Counted from the first letter of the stretch, positions 1 through 9,119 are shown. The stretch: 42,135 nucleotides of DNA from Bacillus sp. FJAT-29790 (GCF_019039215.1 NZ_JAHNZZ010000006.1:71912-114046), one strand, 5' to 3'. Made by a program: numbers and translations. The notes: generated by a model not told the origin, from the sequence alone.

Positions 1-155
1 CACTCGAAAAGAGAAAAAACAGTCCTCATGAAGGTGTCATGAGGATCGAAAGCTCATTTGGTGATATGAGGCAACAATCTATTAGAAATGAGCCTTATAG
101 AAAAAGCATGGACACTGATTTTCAATCTTCAATTGTTGTATGGGGGGATTTCCAG

Positions 156-1088
156 TTGGATTTTCAACAGCTACATAACTTCCGAGTGTTATCAAAGATT
201 CAAAATATCACCAAGGCTGCAAAAGAACTATCTCTTACACAATCTGCATTAAGTAAGTCAATTGCCCGTTTGGAAGAAGATGTTGGGGTTCCGTTATTTG
301 AGCGGAATCCCCGTGGAGTGATTTTGAACGCTTATGGAAACGTCTTTTTGCAGTACGCAAATCGAGCTGTACAAGAAATGACTGATGCACAGAAGAAAAT
401 AAACGAGATGATCGATCCCATGCATGGGGTCATATCATTTGGATTCATTCCTTCATTACGCCCAAGTTTTGTCCCCAATTTAATTCGCTTATTTTTAAAA
501 GAGACCCCGAGCGTCAAGTTTCAATTGTCTCAAGGATCAACCCGGAAGGTAATTCATCAATTAGAATCTGCTGAAGTCGATCTTGTATTTTGCTCCCCAC
601 AAGATGAAGTTGAAAATATTAGTACATTTCCAATTATTAATGAAGAGCTATATTTAGTTGTTCCAAAAGAACATCGGCTAGCCCAGATGAAGGAAGTTGA
701 TTTATGTGAAGTGGAAAATGATCTATTTGTCCATTATCAGCAAGACTTGCCACTTAGACAGGTAATTGACGGGTTTTGTGAAAAATCCGGATTCCACCCA
801 AAAGTAGCAATTGAAGGATCTGAGGACGAAATCATTGGCGGACTTGTAGCTGCAAACTGTGGAGTTGCACTGATGCCTTCTACCCCTGGTCTTGATCTGA
901 CCAAGGTTTCGATGCTTCGTGTTCGGGAACCACAGTGTAGAAGAGTGATAGAAATGGGATGGCGGACGAATGGCTATATGTCCCCAGCAGTCGAACGGTT
1001 CAAGAACTTTGTCATTGAAAGCATCTTGTTAATAGATTGTCCTCAAGGAATATCAGTTATGGCTGATGATTTAAAATCAAAAGAATAG
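156..1088 (+). CDS. LysR-family transcriptional regulator
   Basis: About 310 residues, the usual length for a LysR regulator. The N-terminal winged helix-turn-helix has the family signature (QLHNFRVLSKIQNITKAAKE, then LTQSALSKSIARLEEDVGVPLFER). The C-terminal part is a substrate-binding-like effector domain starting near VISFGFIPS. The frame is open upstream to an ATG at 39, but I prefer the TTG at 156: a GGGGGG ribosome site lies at 142-147, and the protein then begins LDFQQLHNF, which is where LysR proteins normally start. It is followed by a terminator and by a CoA-ester enzyme cluster on the same strand, so it probably controls that cluster in response to a small-molecule inducer. The inducer is not known. 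Family call is sure; start and target are inferred. Confidence 0.9.
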   Translation: MDFQQLHNFRVLSKIQNITKAAKELSLTQSALSKSIARLEEDVGVPLFERNPRGVILNAYGNVFLQYANRAVQEMTDAQKKINEMIDPMHGVISFGFIPSLRPSFVPNLIRLFLKETPSVKFQLSQGSTRKVIHQLESAEVDLVFCSPQDEVENISTFPIINEELYLVVPKEHRLAQMKEVDLCEVENDLFVHYQQDLPLRQVIDGFCEKSGFHPKVAIEGSEDEIIGGLVAANCGVALMPSTPGLDLTKVSMLRVREPQCRRVIEMGWRTNGYMSPAVERFKNFVIESILLIDCPQGISVMADDLKSKE

Positions 1089-1146
1089 GGAAAACCCATT
1101 GCTGCTTAGTATCTGATAGAACAGGGGCGGCGGTTTGATAAATAGT

Positions 1147-1176
1147 AAAAGTCTGGGGGAATCTCCAGACTTTTTT
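1147..1176 (+). terminator. Rho-independent terminator after the LysR gene
   Basis: Inverted repeat AAAGTCTGG / CCAGACTTT with a short loop, followed by a run of six T. It separates the regulator from the enzyme genes downstream. Confidence 0.85.
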
Positions 1177-1420
1177 GTCGTCCCGTCCGTTTAAGCTTAA
1201 AGCGCGGCATTTCTGAAGTCAAATGGGTCATAGTTACTATGAGTTTTTTTCTAGTGTGTGTGTTTCCGCACGAAGGTCAGTCCTATTATTCATGGATTCT
1301 AGTAATTATATTCATTTTTTTTCTGTAAAAATCCAAGTTATACTCTAAATATATAGATTCTGAATATTCATTATATCATCGTACTGGATTGTCTGAACAA
1401 TGATATATGCACTTTCAAGG

Positions 1421-1435
1421 GTCTAATAATTAGAC
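1421..1435 (+). promoter_or_regulatory. Perfect palindrome, candidate LysR operator
   Basis: GTCTAATAATTAGAC is a perfect 15-base palindrome about 80 bases before the CoA-transferase start. It contains the T-N11-A spacing (TCTAATAATTAGA) typical of LysR boxes. A second inverted repeat, TATATCAT (1372-1379) / ATGATATA (1400-1407), lies just upstream. Both are in the otherwise empty 1177-1505 stretch. A weak promoter-like TTGATG sits at 1455. The assignment to the LysR protein upstream is inference. Confidence 0.45.
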
Positions 1436-1517
1436 AATAATAGCAGGATTTACCTTGATGTTCAAAAATTTTTGTATGTAGAAGCTTGACCCATATTTGG
1501 ATTTTAGGAGGAATATG

Positions 1518-3119
1518 ATGAAAACTGCCAAACGGAAAAACACTGTTGAAATATTGACTCCAGAAGACGCCGTCAAGTTAATCCCTTCGGAAGCGACCGT
1601 CGCATTCCTTGGAGCCGGTGGGGGAATATCTGAACCGACTACGGTTATTGAAGCATTGGCCAAGCGGTTTAAGCAAACACAGGAGCCACGTGATTTAACA
1701 CTTTATTATTCTACTGGACTAGGTGACCGAGCTGAACGAGGATTATCTCCGCTTGCACAACCGGGGATGTGCAAAAGAGCAATAGGTGGACACTGGGATC
1801 AGTCCCCGCGTCTAGCTGAAATGGCAGCACGTAATGAGATTGAAGGATACAATTTTCCAATGGGTGTCATGAGCCAATTACTGCGCGCGGCCGCAGCCGG
1901 GCAGCCTGGCATTCTCACGCATGTTGGGATTGGCACATTTATCGATCCTCGGCAAACTGGGGGGAGATTAAATGAACGTACGACAGAAGAATTAGTCCAG
2001 CTAATTGAAATTGGCGGTCGTGAATGGTTATTTTACCCGGCTATTCGACCAGATGTAGCCATTATTCGTGGGACTACGGCAGATACTGAGGGATACATAA
2101 CGATGGAGGATGAGATTGCTTTCTTAGATGTGTTGCCTATGGCTCAGGCAGTTAAAAATAATGGTGGAATCGTTATTGCACAAGTCCAACGTTTAGCTAA
2201 AGCACGTACACTTCACCCAAAGGATGTGAAAGTACCAGGTTATCTTGTGGATGTGATTGTAGTCGTCCCTGATCAGCCACAGCTGTACTCGGGGGAAGTC
2301 AATCGCTTTATGTCCGGAGATTTTGTTGCTGAGTTGGGCGCAATTACGATTCCTCCTCTTAATGAGCGAAAGGTAATTGCGCGGCGTGCTCTTTTTGAAG
2401 TGACGCCTGGTGATGTGGGAAATGTGGGTGTAGGTATATCAGATGGAATTGGAGTAATTGCTCAAGAGGAAGGGATTGGCGAGGAATTTACGCTGACGGT
2501 CGAGACGGGTCCCATCGGTGGGGTGACAGCGCAAGGAATTTTTTTTGGAGCCAGTGTAAATAATCGGGCTGTTATTGATATGCCATCGCAATTTGATTTC
2601 TATGATGGTGGTGGATTGGATATATGTTTTCTAAGTTTTGCTGAGGTCGACCTAGAAGGCAATGTCAATGTATCCCGTTTCAACGGCAAAATCGTGGGAA
2701 CAGGTGGTTTCATTAACATCACATCTAACAGTAAGAAGGTTATTTTTAGCGGTACCTTAACAGCAGGAGGGCTAAAAACAGAAATAGAAAATGGCAGTGT
2801 TCAAATCCAGCAGGAAGGTCGTTTTAAGAAGTTTGTGCCACAAGTAGAGGAGATTACCTTTAATGGAAAAGAAGCGGTCAAGCAAGGGAAAGAAGTCATA
2901 TATATTACGGAGCGTGCCGTATTTCGTCTTACACCTCAAGGGCTGGAATTATGTGAAGTGGCTCCTGGTATGGACATAGAGCGCGATATCTTTGCACATA
3001 TGGGATTTAGACCGCTCGTTTCCGAAGAGCTGAAAGAAATGGATCACAGGCTGTTTTTATCTAGACCAATGGGGATTCGAAATGAATGGCTAAATAAACA
3101 GCTCGATTCTGCAAAGTAA
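1518..3119 (+). CDS. Acyl-CoA:acetate/3-ketoacid CoA-transferase, alpha and beta domains fused
   Basis: About 533 residues. It is a family I CoA-transferase of the fused propionate/acetoacetate type, moving CoA between an acyl-CoA and a free carboxylic acid through a glutamyl-CoA intermediate. The first half carries the oxyanion-loop-like GAGGGISEPT. The second half has VETGPIGGVTAQG, where the Glu (about residue 329) fits the catalytic glutamate, then GTGGFINIT, and the tail motif ITERAVFRLTPQGLELCEVAPG found in this family. AGGAGG at 1506-1511 precedes two adjacent ATG codons (1515, 1518); 1518 has the better spacing. The frame is open to 1497. It lies upstream of a MaoC hydratase and a ketopantoate-reductase-like protein, suggesting a carboxylic acid activation step. 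Substrate unknown. Confidence 0.9.
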   Translation: MKTAKRKNTVEILTPEDAVKLIPSEATVAFLGAGGGISEPTTVIEALAKRFKQTQEPRDLTLYYSTGLGDRAERGLSPLAQPGMCKRAIGGHWDQSPRLAEMAARNEIEGYNFPMGVMSQLLRAAAAGQPGILTHVGIGTFIDPRQTGGRLNERTTEELVQLIEIGGREWLFYPAIRPDVAIIRGTTADTEGYITMEDEIAFLDVLPMAQAVKNNGGIVIAQVQRLAKARTLHPKDVKVPGYLVDVIVVVPDQPQLYSGEVNRFMSGDFVAELGAITIPPLNERKVIARRALFEVTPGDVGNVGVGISDGIGVIAQEEGIGEEFTLTVETGPIGGVTAQGIFFGASVNNRAVIDMPSQFDFYDGGGLDICFLSFAEVDLEGNVNVSRFNGKIVGTGGFINITSNSKKVIFSGTLTAGGLKTEIENGSVQIQQEGRFKKFVPQVEEITFNGKEAVKQGKEVIYITERAVFRLTPQGLELCEVAPGMDIERDIFAHMGFRPLVSEELKEMDHRLFLSRPMGIRNEWLNKQLDSAK

Positions 3120-3124
3120 AATTT

Positions 3125-3612
3125 TATAGCGGGCTTTTCATGGCATTTCCCCAGTAGCGGTAAACTAGAACTGTTTTATGAGCTTTTGAACATGGTATTT
3201 ATTCAGTAGCTGTCCAATAGAACTGCTCTATGAGCCCTTAAACAGGGCATTTCCCTAGTAGCTGTCCAATAGAACTGTTCAATGAGCCCTTAACCATGGT
3301 ATTTATTCAGTATCAGTCCAATAGAACTGCTCTATGAGCCCTTAACCATAGTATTTATTCATTATCGGTCCAATAGAGCTGCTCTATGAGCCCTTAACCA
3401 TGGTATTTATTCAGTATCTGTCCAATAGAACTGCTCAATGAGCTCTTGAACATGGTATTTATTCAGTATCAGTCCAATAGAGCTGCTCTATGAGCCCTTA
3501 ACCATGGTATTTCTTCAGTAGTGGTTCAATAGAACTGTTCAATGAGCCCTTAAACAGGGCATTTCCCCAGTATCGGTCCAATAGAACTGCTCTATGAGTC
3601 CTTGAACCAAGA
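3125..3612. repeat. 52-bp tandem repeat array (minisatellite), 8 full copies plus degenerate ends
   Basis: Units starting with (T/A)ATGAG recur at exactly 52-base steps: 3177, 3229, 3281, 3333, 3385, 3437, 3489, 3541, with a broken unit before and another from 3593. Copies differ by a few bases and fall into two types: one centred on AACCATGGTATTTATTCAG, the other on AAACAGGGCATTTCC. Each copy holds short inverted repeats (CAGT..ACTG; GCCCT..AGGGC or ACCATGGT). The length is not a multiple of three and no frame is open through it, so it is non-coding. It fills the whole gap between the CoA-transferase and the MaoC gene. Confidence 0.9.
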
Positions 3613-3687
3613 GTTCTTAAGAGGGAATCGTTTAAATCAAAAAAACGAACAAATGAGTCTACACTTTCTATTTAAGGAGGAAAAATG

Positions 3688-4122
3688 ATGAGTCATCAAA
3701 TTCCATTTAAAGTTGGAGATACGATTTCATACACGAAAACGATCAGTGAATCTGATGTATATTTGTTTGCCGGAATTACGGGGGATTTTAGCCAAATGCA
3801 TATGAATGAAGAATTTATGAAGAAGACCCCATATAAGACCCGCATAGCCCATGGTGTTCTTACGTTTGCACTGGGTTCTACCGCATCCACATTAATACAA
3901 GTTCAGGCTAGATCGGAAATGCCTAGCGTTTCATACGGCTATGATCGGCTTCGCTTTACTAACCCGGTTTATTTTGGTGATACACTTACAGCTACTTATA
4001 CAATCAATGAAATCGATGAAGAAAATTTAAAATCATATGCCAATGTTGAGGTTTACAATCAAAAGGGCGAATTATGTACGGTTGCTCAGCATATTTTGAA
4101 ATTTTTTCCGGTCGAAGGATAG
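3688..4122 (+). CDS. MaoC-like hydratase, (R)-specific enoyl-CoA hydratase type
   Basis: About 144 residues, a single hot-dog-fold domain as in PhaJ-type hydratases, which hydrate trans-2-enoyl-CoA to (R)-3-hydroxyacyl-CoA. The catalytic motif is visible: ITGDFSQMHMNEEF (Asp33, His38 from the chosen start) followed by RIAHGVLTFAL. AAGGAGG at 3674-3680 precedes ATG codons at 3685 and 3688; 3688 has the better spacing. Its neighbours are a CoA-transferase and a ketopantoate-reductase-like enzyme, so a CoA-ester degradation role fits. The 52-bp repeat array upstream separates it from the first gene, so it may have its own promoter. Confidence 0.9.
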   Translation: MSHQIPFKVGDTISYTKTISESDVYLFAGITGDFSQMHMNEEFMKKTPYKTRIAHGVLTFALGSTASTLIQVQARSEMPSVSYGYDRLRFTNPVYFGDTLTATYTINEIDEENLKSYANVEVYNQKGELCTVAQHILKFFPVEG

Positions 4123-4254
4123 CCAGTCTAGCCGTGGTGATCAAAAAAGAAAGATTGAAAGATATGTAGAAATAGAAATGGTGGCTGGAGTAGGTAAAAG
4201 GAATAAGGAAAAACAGAAATTATGATCGGCTCTACTGTGAAGAGGAGATAAAAT

Positions 4255-5196
4255 ATGAAAATTTGTATATTGGGTTCCGGTGCATTGGGGAGTGCGATTG
4301 GTGGGGCACTGGCAGAGGCGGGATCGGAAGTTTATTTAATCAATCGGAGAAAGGAATATGTCAACAGTATCAACGCGAAAGGTTTAATCTTAAGAAGTGG
4401 AATAATAGATAGAACGATAAAGGTACAGGCACGAACTGATTGCAAAGGAATTGGGCCGGTAGACTTGATAATTGTTTTGGTAAAATCTTTTCATACAAAA
4501 CAAGCGATTGAAGATGCAAGTGAACTTATTGGTGATCAAACTATGATTATGTCTTTGCAAAACGGACTTGGAAATGAGGAGATACTTGCTGAAGTGGTTG
4601 GGAAGGAGCGCCTGCTAGGGGGGAAAACCTATGTAGGTGGCGTTATGCTAGGTCCCGGACATGTGCTTGCCGGTATAAAAAACAAATATACTTATATTGG
4701 GGAATTAGATGGGAGTATTACTGGTAGGGTCAGCCGTGTATCTGAAGTGTTTACAAAGGCTGGTTTGCTGACAGTTGTGAGCTCAAATATTATCGGGATC
4801 ATATGGGATAAACTGTTGATTAATGTTGCTACCGGTGCATTGTCTGGCATTACAAAGTTAACTTATGGCGATTTATATAAAATTCCTGAAATCAGAGATT
4901 GTGCTTTCGAGGCGATATCGGAGGGAATTGCCGTTGCAAAGGCAAACGGTGTAGCCCTATCTGTCGAGAATCCCGAAGAAATATGGTTGAAAGCAGCCGA
5001 GGGGTTACCCGATGAGTTTAAAACGTCCATGCTGCAAAGTTTAGAAAAAGGGTCAGTAACTGAAATTGATTTCATTAATGGAGCGGTCGTCAGATGGGGT
5101 GAAAGAAGCAATATACCAACGCCTGTTAATAAGGCGTTAGTGGCCAATATTAAAGGAATTGAATACTGGATCAAAAATAACAGCATAAATGTATAA
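4255..5196 (+). CDS. 2-dehydropantoate 2-reductase family oxidoreductase
   Basis: 313 residues, full length for the ApbA/PanE family. The N-terminal Rossmann motif GSGALGSAIGGALAEAGSEV binds NADP(H), followed by LINRR typical of NADP preference. The C-terminal helical domain has WDKLLINVATGALSGITK, where Lys186 fits the catalytic lysine, and the ending SVTEIDFINGAVVRWGE..IPTP seen in the family. The ATG has an AGAGGAG site just upstream. The setting in a CoA-transferase/MaoC/VOC cluster, away from panB/panC, suggests it may reduce another 2-keto acid rather than make pantoate. That is inference; the family call is firm. Confidence 0.88.
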   Translation: MKICILGSGALGSAIGGALAEAGSEVYLINRRKEYVNSINAKGLILRSGIIDRTIKVQARTDCKGIGPVDLIIVLVKSFHTKQAIEDASELIGDQTMIMSLQNGLGNEEILAEVVGKERLLGGKTYVGGVMLGPGHVLAGIKNKYTYIGELDGSITGRVSRVSEVFTKAGLLTVVSSNIIGIIWDKLLINVATGALSGITKLTYGDLYKIPEIRDCAFEAISEGIAVAKANGVALSVENPEEIWLKAAEGLPDEFKTSMLQSLEKGSVTEIDFINGAVVRWGERSNIPTPVNKALVANIKGIEYWIKNNSINV

Positions 5197-5253
5197 TTTC
5201 TTGCTCTTCCCCAACTTGGGGCGGTGTGATTTGAAAAGAAAGCAGGTGGAAAG

Positions 5254-5649
5254 TTGGCTTATCAAAAAAATTCGTATATTGAACATACGGCGTTCCGAGT
5301 AAAAGATATCCATTGGTACATTCGCTTCTTTAAGGAAGCGCTTGGTATGACAATCATCACCGTTGATGGTTTGGAAGAAGCGCCCAATCAAGTATGGCTA
5401 TTGGGCGGTTTGCAGTTGATCTCGGATCCTGGATTGGAAAGATCTCAAGAGAGAATGGACCATATTGCTATAATGACAGATGATCTTCAATCTGCACTCC
5501 AAGAAGTATATGCTTGGGACGTTATAGAGCTTCCAAAGGGTCGAAACTGGGTTGAGCTACCCGATGGACTCGTTCTCGAGTTGATACAGGCAAAGGCTAA
5601 TTCCGTTGCAAAGTTAATGGAGGTTGACGTTAGTTACGTACAGGTGTAA
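5254..5649 (+). CDS. VOC (glyoxalase/bleomycin-resistance fold) family protein
   Basis: 131 residues from a TTG start, with AGGTGGA at 5244-5250. It shows the paired beta-alpha-beta layout of VOC proteins: YIEHTAFRVKDIHWYIRFFKEALGM at the front and MDHIAIMTDDLQSALQEV then LPDGLVLELIQA at the back. The two His and the C-terminal Glu fit the usual metal ligands. It is the last gene before a terminator and probably belongs with the upstream oxidoreductase. A perfect palindrome, CCCCAACTTGGGG (5209-5221), lies just before it. The reaction cannot be named; isomerase, lyase or dioxygenase are all possible in this fold. Confidence 0.82.
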   Translation: MAYQKNSYIEHTAFRVKDIHWYIRFFKEALGMTIITVDGLEEAPNQVWLLGGLQLISDPGLERSQERMDHIAIMTDDLQSALQEVYAWDVIELPKGRNWVELPDGLVLELIQAKANSVAKLMEVDVSYVQV

Positions 5650-5699
5650 TCAATATGGTGAACTAGGCTGATCTTACTAATAGCTAAAACAATTGTGAG

Positions 5700-5747
5700 G
5701 GCTGTTCCATTAGTCAGTGAATAACTGATTCATGGGATAGCCTTTTT
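5700..5747 (+). terminator. Terminator closing the CoA-ester cluster
   Basis: GGCTGTTCCAT (5700-5710) pairs with ATGGGATAGCC (5732-5742) with two G-U pairs; an inner CAGT/ACTG stem sits in the loop and TTTTT follows. Confidence 0.85.
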
Positions 5748-5891
5748 ATGTAGGTGATTTTAGTGTTGTCGATCTTTGTTGATCTTTGTTGAATTATGGA
5801 GAAAAATGGTTTATACTCCTACTTATAGAATAGTCTTTTATTTTCATAAAACAAAGAAGCGTCCTTTTTCAATAACGATTAAATTGATCCT

Positions 5892-5929
5892 TACCTCTTC
5901 AGCAATAGTTGGAGAGGTATCACTTTTTT
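5892..5929 (+). terminator. Hairpin with T tract upstream of the chemotaxis gene
   Basis: TACCTCT (5892-5898) / AGAGGTA (5913-5919) followed after a few bases by TTTTTT. It may be a second terminator or a leader attenuator. Nothing else is clear in the 5750-6040 gap. Confidence 0.55.
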
Positions 5930-6042
5930 GTATTAAAAGTAATTTAGATTGAAAGTGCAGGTAGGTGATAAAAAATATTATTTAAGCGGGTTTGGATAGG
6001 AAAAAAGAAGTATGTAAGTTTAGGAAAGTGGGGACTGTAGTG

Positions 6043-7731
6043 ATGAAACGATTAAATTTTAAAAGTATTAAAACGAAAATGTTATTTGGATTTTCAATAG
6101 TTATATTATTGGTGGTTATATTTGGTGTTTATAATTATTTTGTCATTAAGAAAAGTAATGAGGAAGCTAGAAATATAGTGGAGAAAGAGCTTCCACTATT
6201 AATAGCTAATGAAGAAATGGCGCGCACAATGTCGAACCGTGCATCAACGGCCCGCGGTTATGTATTGTATGGTGGAGATTATAAAGAGAGATTTAATAAT
6301 CATACCGAAGAGGGGAAGCAAATTGAGGAAACGGTTCGAAAAATAGGTGCTTCCGAGGAATTTAGCAAACTAGTAGATAGGACCGTTGAATGGCGAAAAC
6401 AAGTGACTGAACAAGTATTCAATGAAGTTGAAAAAGGAAACAAAGAATTAGCGACACGAAATTTGGAGAAGCTTACTCCTGAGATGCGTGAAATCATGGA
6501 TGGATATAATGGACTAGCCGTAAAAAGTCAAAATTCAATTAATGAAATTGAGCAAACGATTGCGGCAAATGGGGAAAAATCATTGTTTGTAGCAACGGTA
6601 ATAACCATTTTAATCATTGTGTTTAGCGTAGCTTCAGCACTGATTACTTCCAAGGTCATTACAACTCCTTTAGTACAGGTAATGGAGCGAATGAAGTTAA
6701 TTGCAAATGGTGATCTAAGTAACGAACCGCTTACAACAAAATCTCATGACGAAGTAGGTCAGCTTGTTGCTGCTACAAATGAAATGGGCAGTAATATTCG
6801 CGAATTATTAAGTGAAATTAACATCGTTTCTGGATCAATAACAAGTCAAAGCGAAGAGTTAACACAATCAGCAGATGAAGTGAACGCAGGTTCTCAACAA
6901 ATCGCTACGACTATGCAAGAATTGGCAACTGGTACAGAATCTCAAGCGGCGAGTGCCAGTGATCTTGCCACTATAATGGGATCATTTTCAATTGTAGTTC
7001 AGGAAGCGAATGAAAATGGAGAACGTATTGAACAAGCTTCAAATGAAGTTTTACAAATGACTGGCGAAGGCAGCCAATTAATGGAATCATCATACAAGCA
7101 AATGGTAAAAATTGATCAAATCGTGCAAGATGCAGTAAAAAAGGTACAAGGTTTAGATGTGAAGTCGCAGGAAATATCGAATTTAGTTTCAGTTATTCAA
7201 GCGATTGCGAATCAAACGAACCTGCTGGCATTAAATGCGGCAATTGAAGCAGCAAGAGCGGGCGAACATGGCAAAGGTTTTGCCGTTGTAGCTGATGAAG
7301 TCAGAAAGCTTGCTGAACAAGTGTCCGCATCTGTATCAGATATTACCGACATTGTAGCTGGTATTCAGGAGGAATCAAGTATCGTAACGGAATCATTACA
7401 AGACGGATATAAAGAAGTTACGCAAGGGACCGCTCAAATAGAAATTACGCAAGAAACCTTTGCTGACATAAGCTCTGCCGTATCAGAGATGGCCAATAGT
7501 ATTAAAATAGTATCTGATAACCTATCAAACATAGCTTCCGACAGCGACACAATGAATCGATCGATTTCGGAAATTGCTGCCATTTCCGAAGAATCAGCTG
7601 CAGGCGTTGAACAAACCTCTGCTTCGTCCCAACAAATAAGCAGCTCAATGGAAGAAGTAGCAAATAATTCTGATGAACTTGCGAAATTAGCTGGAAAGCT
7701 AAATGGATTCGTTCACCAATTTAAGCTATAG
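6043..7731 (+). CDS. Methyl-accepting chemotaxis protein
   Basis: About 562 residues. Layout: cytoplasmic start, first membrane helix (about 13-33, [20 protein letters not shown]), an extracellular four-helix-bundle ligand domain with no cysteine motif (about 34-178), second membrane helix (about 180-203), HAMP, then the long coiled-coil signalling domain. The hairpin tip [20 protein letters not shown] (around 391-410) binds CheA/CheW. The frame is open to a TTG at 5992 but no ribosome site supports it. ATG 6043 puts a short basic tail before the first helix as is usual. It is a single-gene unit with a terminator behind it; the sensed ligand is unknown. Confidence 0.93.
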   Translation: MKRLNFKSIKTKMLFGFSIVILLVVIFGVYNYFVIKKSNEEARNIVEKELPLLIANEEMARTMSNRASTARGYVLYGGDYKERFNNHTEEGKQIEETVRKIGASEEFSKLVDRTVEWRKQVTEQVFNEVEKGNKELATRNLEKLTPEMREIMDGYNGLAVKSQNSINEIEQTIAANGEKSLFVATVITILIIVFSVASALITSKVITTPLVQVMERMKLIANGDLSNEPLTTKSHDEVGQLVAATNEMGSNIRELLSEINIVSGSITSQSEELTQSADEVNAGSQQIATTMQELATGTESQAASASDLATIMGSFSIVVQEANENGERIEQASNEVLQMTGEGSQLMESSYKQMVKIDQIVQDAVKKVQGLDVKSQEISNLVSVIQAIANQTNLLALNAAIEAARAGEHGKGFAVVADEVRKLAEQVSASVSDITDIVAGIQEESSIVTESLQDGYKEVTQGTAQIEITQETFADISSAVSEMANSIKIVSDNLSNIASDSDTMNRSISEIAAISEESAAGVEQTSASSQQISSSMEEVANNSDELAKLAGKLNGFVHQFKL

Positions 7732-7757
7732 TATAGATCAAAATAATTACATAGGAT

Positions 7758-7790
7758 AATCCGCTCTTTATCTTTAAGGGCGGATTTTTT
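7758..7790 (+). terminator. Terminator after the chemotaxis gene
   Basis: AATCCGC (7758-7764) / GCGGATT (7780-7786) running into a T tract. Confidence 0.85.
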
Positions 7791-7942
7791 AATTTCAGTT
7801 TGCTATTGTCTATCGTCCATTAGATGTGATATTATCGGAATATTATAAATTGACAAAAGAAGTCGAACTTTTGCTATTTAACATAGGAAAGTTATTATTT
7901 GGCTTCGTTTTATTTTTGTAAAGCAAAAGGAGGAAAAATGGA

Positions 7943-8977
7943 ATGAAGAAGATTTTACCAGTATTACTTTGTGGGTTGTTGCTAATGCTCGCTGCCTGCG
8001 GTTCAGGTAGCAAAGAAACCGGCAGCAATAATAATGGTAATAGTAACAATGATAGTGGCAACAATAATGAAGAAAAGAAGACGGTGAAAATAGGGATCAC
8101 TCAAATTGTTGAGCATCCTTCGTTAGACGCCGCTAGAGAAGGCTTTATTGCCGCCTTGAAAGATGCCGGTTATGAAGAAGGCAAGAACTTAAAGCTAGAT
8201 TACCAGAATGCGCAAGGAGATATGAACAATAATATGACGATCGCGCAAAACCTTGTGGCTGATCAAAATGATTTGATTTTGGGGATCGCTACAGCAAGCG
8301 TTCAAGCTGTTGTTCAATCAACAAAGGAGATTCCGATCTTATTTACTGCCATTACTGACCCAATTGGTGCTGGTCTAGTCGAAAGTTTTGAGCAGCCAGG
8401 CGGAAATGTTACAGGTACTTCTGACACGCATCCGGATGCCATAAAAAATACTATCAATGCGATTAAAGAATTTATTCCAGATGCTAAAAAAGTCGGTATT
8501 GTTTATAACTCTGGAGAACCTAACTCTGTTGTCAACGTAGAAAATGCGAAAAAGGTGATGGCGGAAATTGGGCTAGAGGCGGTAGAAGTTTCTGTCTCAA
8601 CAAGTGCAGAAGTGAAGCAAGCTACTGAATCTTTAGTAGGAAGGGTCGACGTTCTCTACATACCGAAGGATAATACGGTTGTATCTGCTCTTGAATCTGT
8701 TATAACAGTTGCAAATGACAAAAAGATTCCGACATTTGTCGGGGAGGGAGACTCAGTTAAACGAGGAACATTCGCTTCGTATGGTTTTGATTACCATGAC
8801 CTTGGATACACAACTGGAAAGATGGCAGTTGAAATTCTCGAAGGTAAAAAGCCAAGTGATATTCCAGTCGGCTTCCCAGAAAGCTTAGAACTCATCATTA
8901 ATAAGAAGGCTGCTGAGCTAGAAGGGGTTACATTGACTGAAGAGATGTTAAAGGATGCTAAAATTGTAGGAGAATAA
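7943..8977 (+). CDS. ABC transporter substrate-binding lipoprotein, TrpX-like
   Basis: 344 residues. Signal peptide with lipobox LAAC (Cys19), then a linker rich in Ser, Gly and Asn (about 20-45), then a periplasmic-binding fold (KIGITQIVEHPSLDAAREGFIAALKDAGYEEGKN). This matches the family that includes TrpX, proposed in Gram-positives to carry tryptophan or related compounds. A TrpXYZ set would have permease and ATPase genes next door; none is here, so the partners must lie elsewhere or the protein is an orphan receptor. AAAGGAGG at 7926-7933. A possible promoter TTGACA lies at 7850-7855 but the -10 is unclear. I see no T-box in the 150-base leader. Confidence 0.87.
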   Translation: MKKILPVLLCGLLLMLAACGSGSKETGSNNNGNSNNDSGNNNEEKKTVKIGITQIVEHPSLDAAREGFIAALKDAGYEEGKNLKLDYQNAQGDMNNNMTIAQNLVADQNDLILGIATASVQAVVQSTKEIPILFTAITDPIGAGLVESFEQPGGNVTGTSDTHPDAIKNTINAIKEFIPDAKKVGIVYNSGEPNSVVNVENAKKVMAEIGLEAVEVSVSTSAEVKQATESLVGRVDVLYIPKDNTVVSALESVITVANDKKIPTFVGEGDSVKRGTFASYGFDYHDLGYTTGKMAVEILEGKKPSDIPVGFPESLELIINKKAAELEGVTLTEEMLKDAKIVGE

Positions 8978-9001
8978 TGAAAAAGTTTAATCGTTTATAT
9001 G

Positions 9002-9032
9002 AAACTGTCATCAGGGCTGATGGCAGTTTTTT
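9002..9032 (+). terminator. Terminator after the substrate-binding protein gene
   Basis: AAACTGTCATCA / TGATGGCAGTTT with a four-base loop and a T tract. Confidence 0.9.
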
Positions 9033-9080
9033 ATTTTATTCGGAGTTTTAAAAAATAGGAGGGTTTTACTAGTTTTTTTG

Positions 9081-9094
9081 TTAAAACGCTTTCA
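9081..9094 (+). promoter_or_regulatory. cre-like site (CcpA)
   Basis: TTAAAACGCTTTCA matches the catabolite-responsive element consensus TGWAARCGYTWNCA in 13 of 14 positions (T for G at position 2). It lies about 540 bases before the VWA/Tad operon, so a direct role there is uncertain. Confidence 0.4.
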
Positions 9095-9119
9095 TTTAAG
9101 GATGGACAATTCGAATAGA

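Noticed and set aside
3125..3612. CRISPR array
   Set aside because: The whole 52-base unit is repeated, with no unique spacers, and no cas genes are nearby.
5992..6042. TTG start extending the chemotaxis protein by 17 residues
   Set aside because: No ribosome site, and the extra residues would add an unusual cytoplasmic tail before the first membrane helix.
7791..7942. T-box riboswitch before the TrpX-like gene
   Set aside because: No T-box core sequence, specifier loop or terminator/antiterminator pair is visible in the 150-base leader.
7843..8100. Leu-rich 85-residue minus-strand frame over the substrate-binding gene
   Set aside because: It is the antisense of the Ser/Asn/Gly linker of the lipoprotein, with no start signal.
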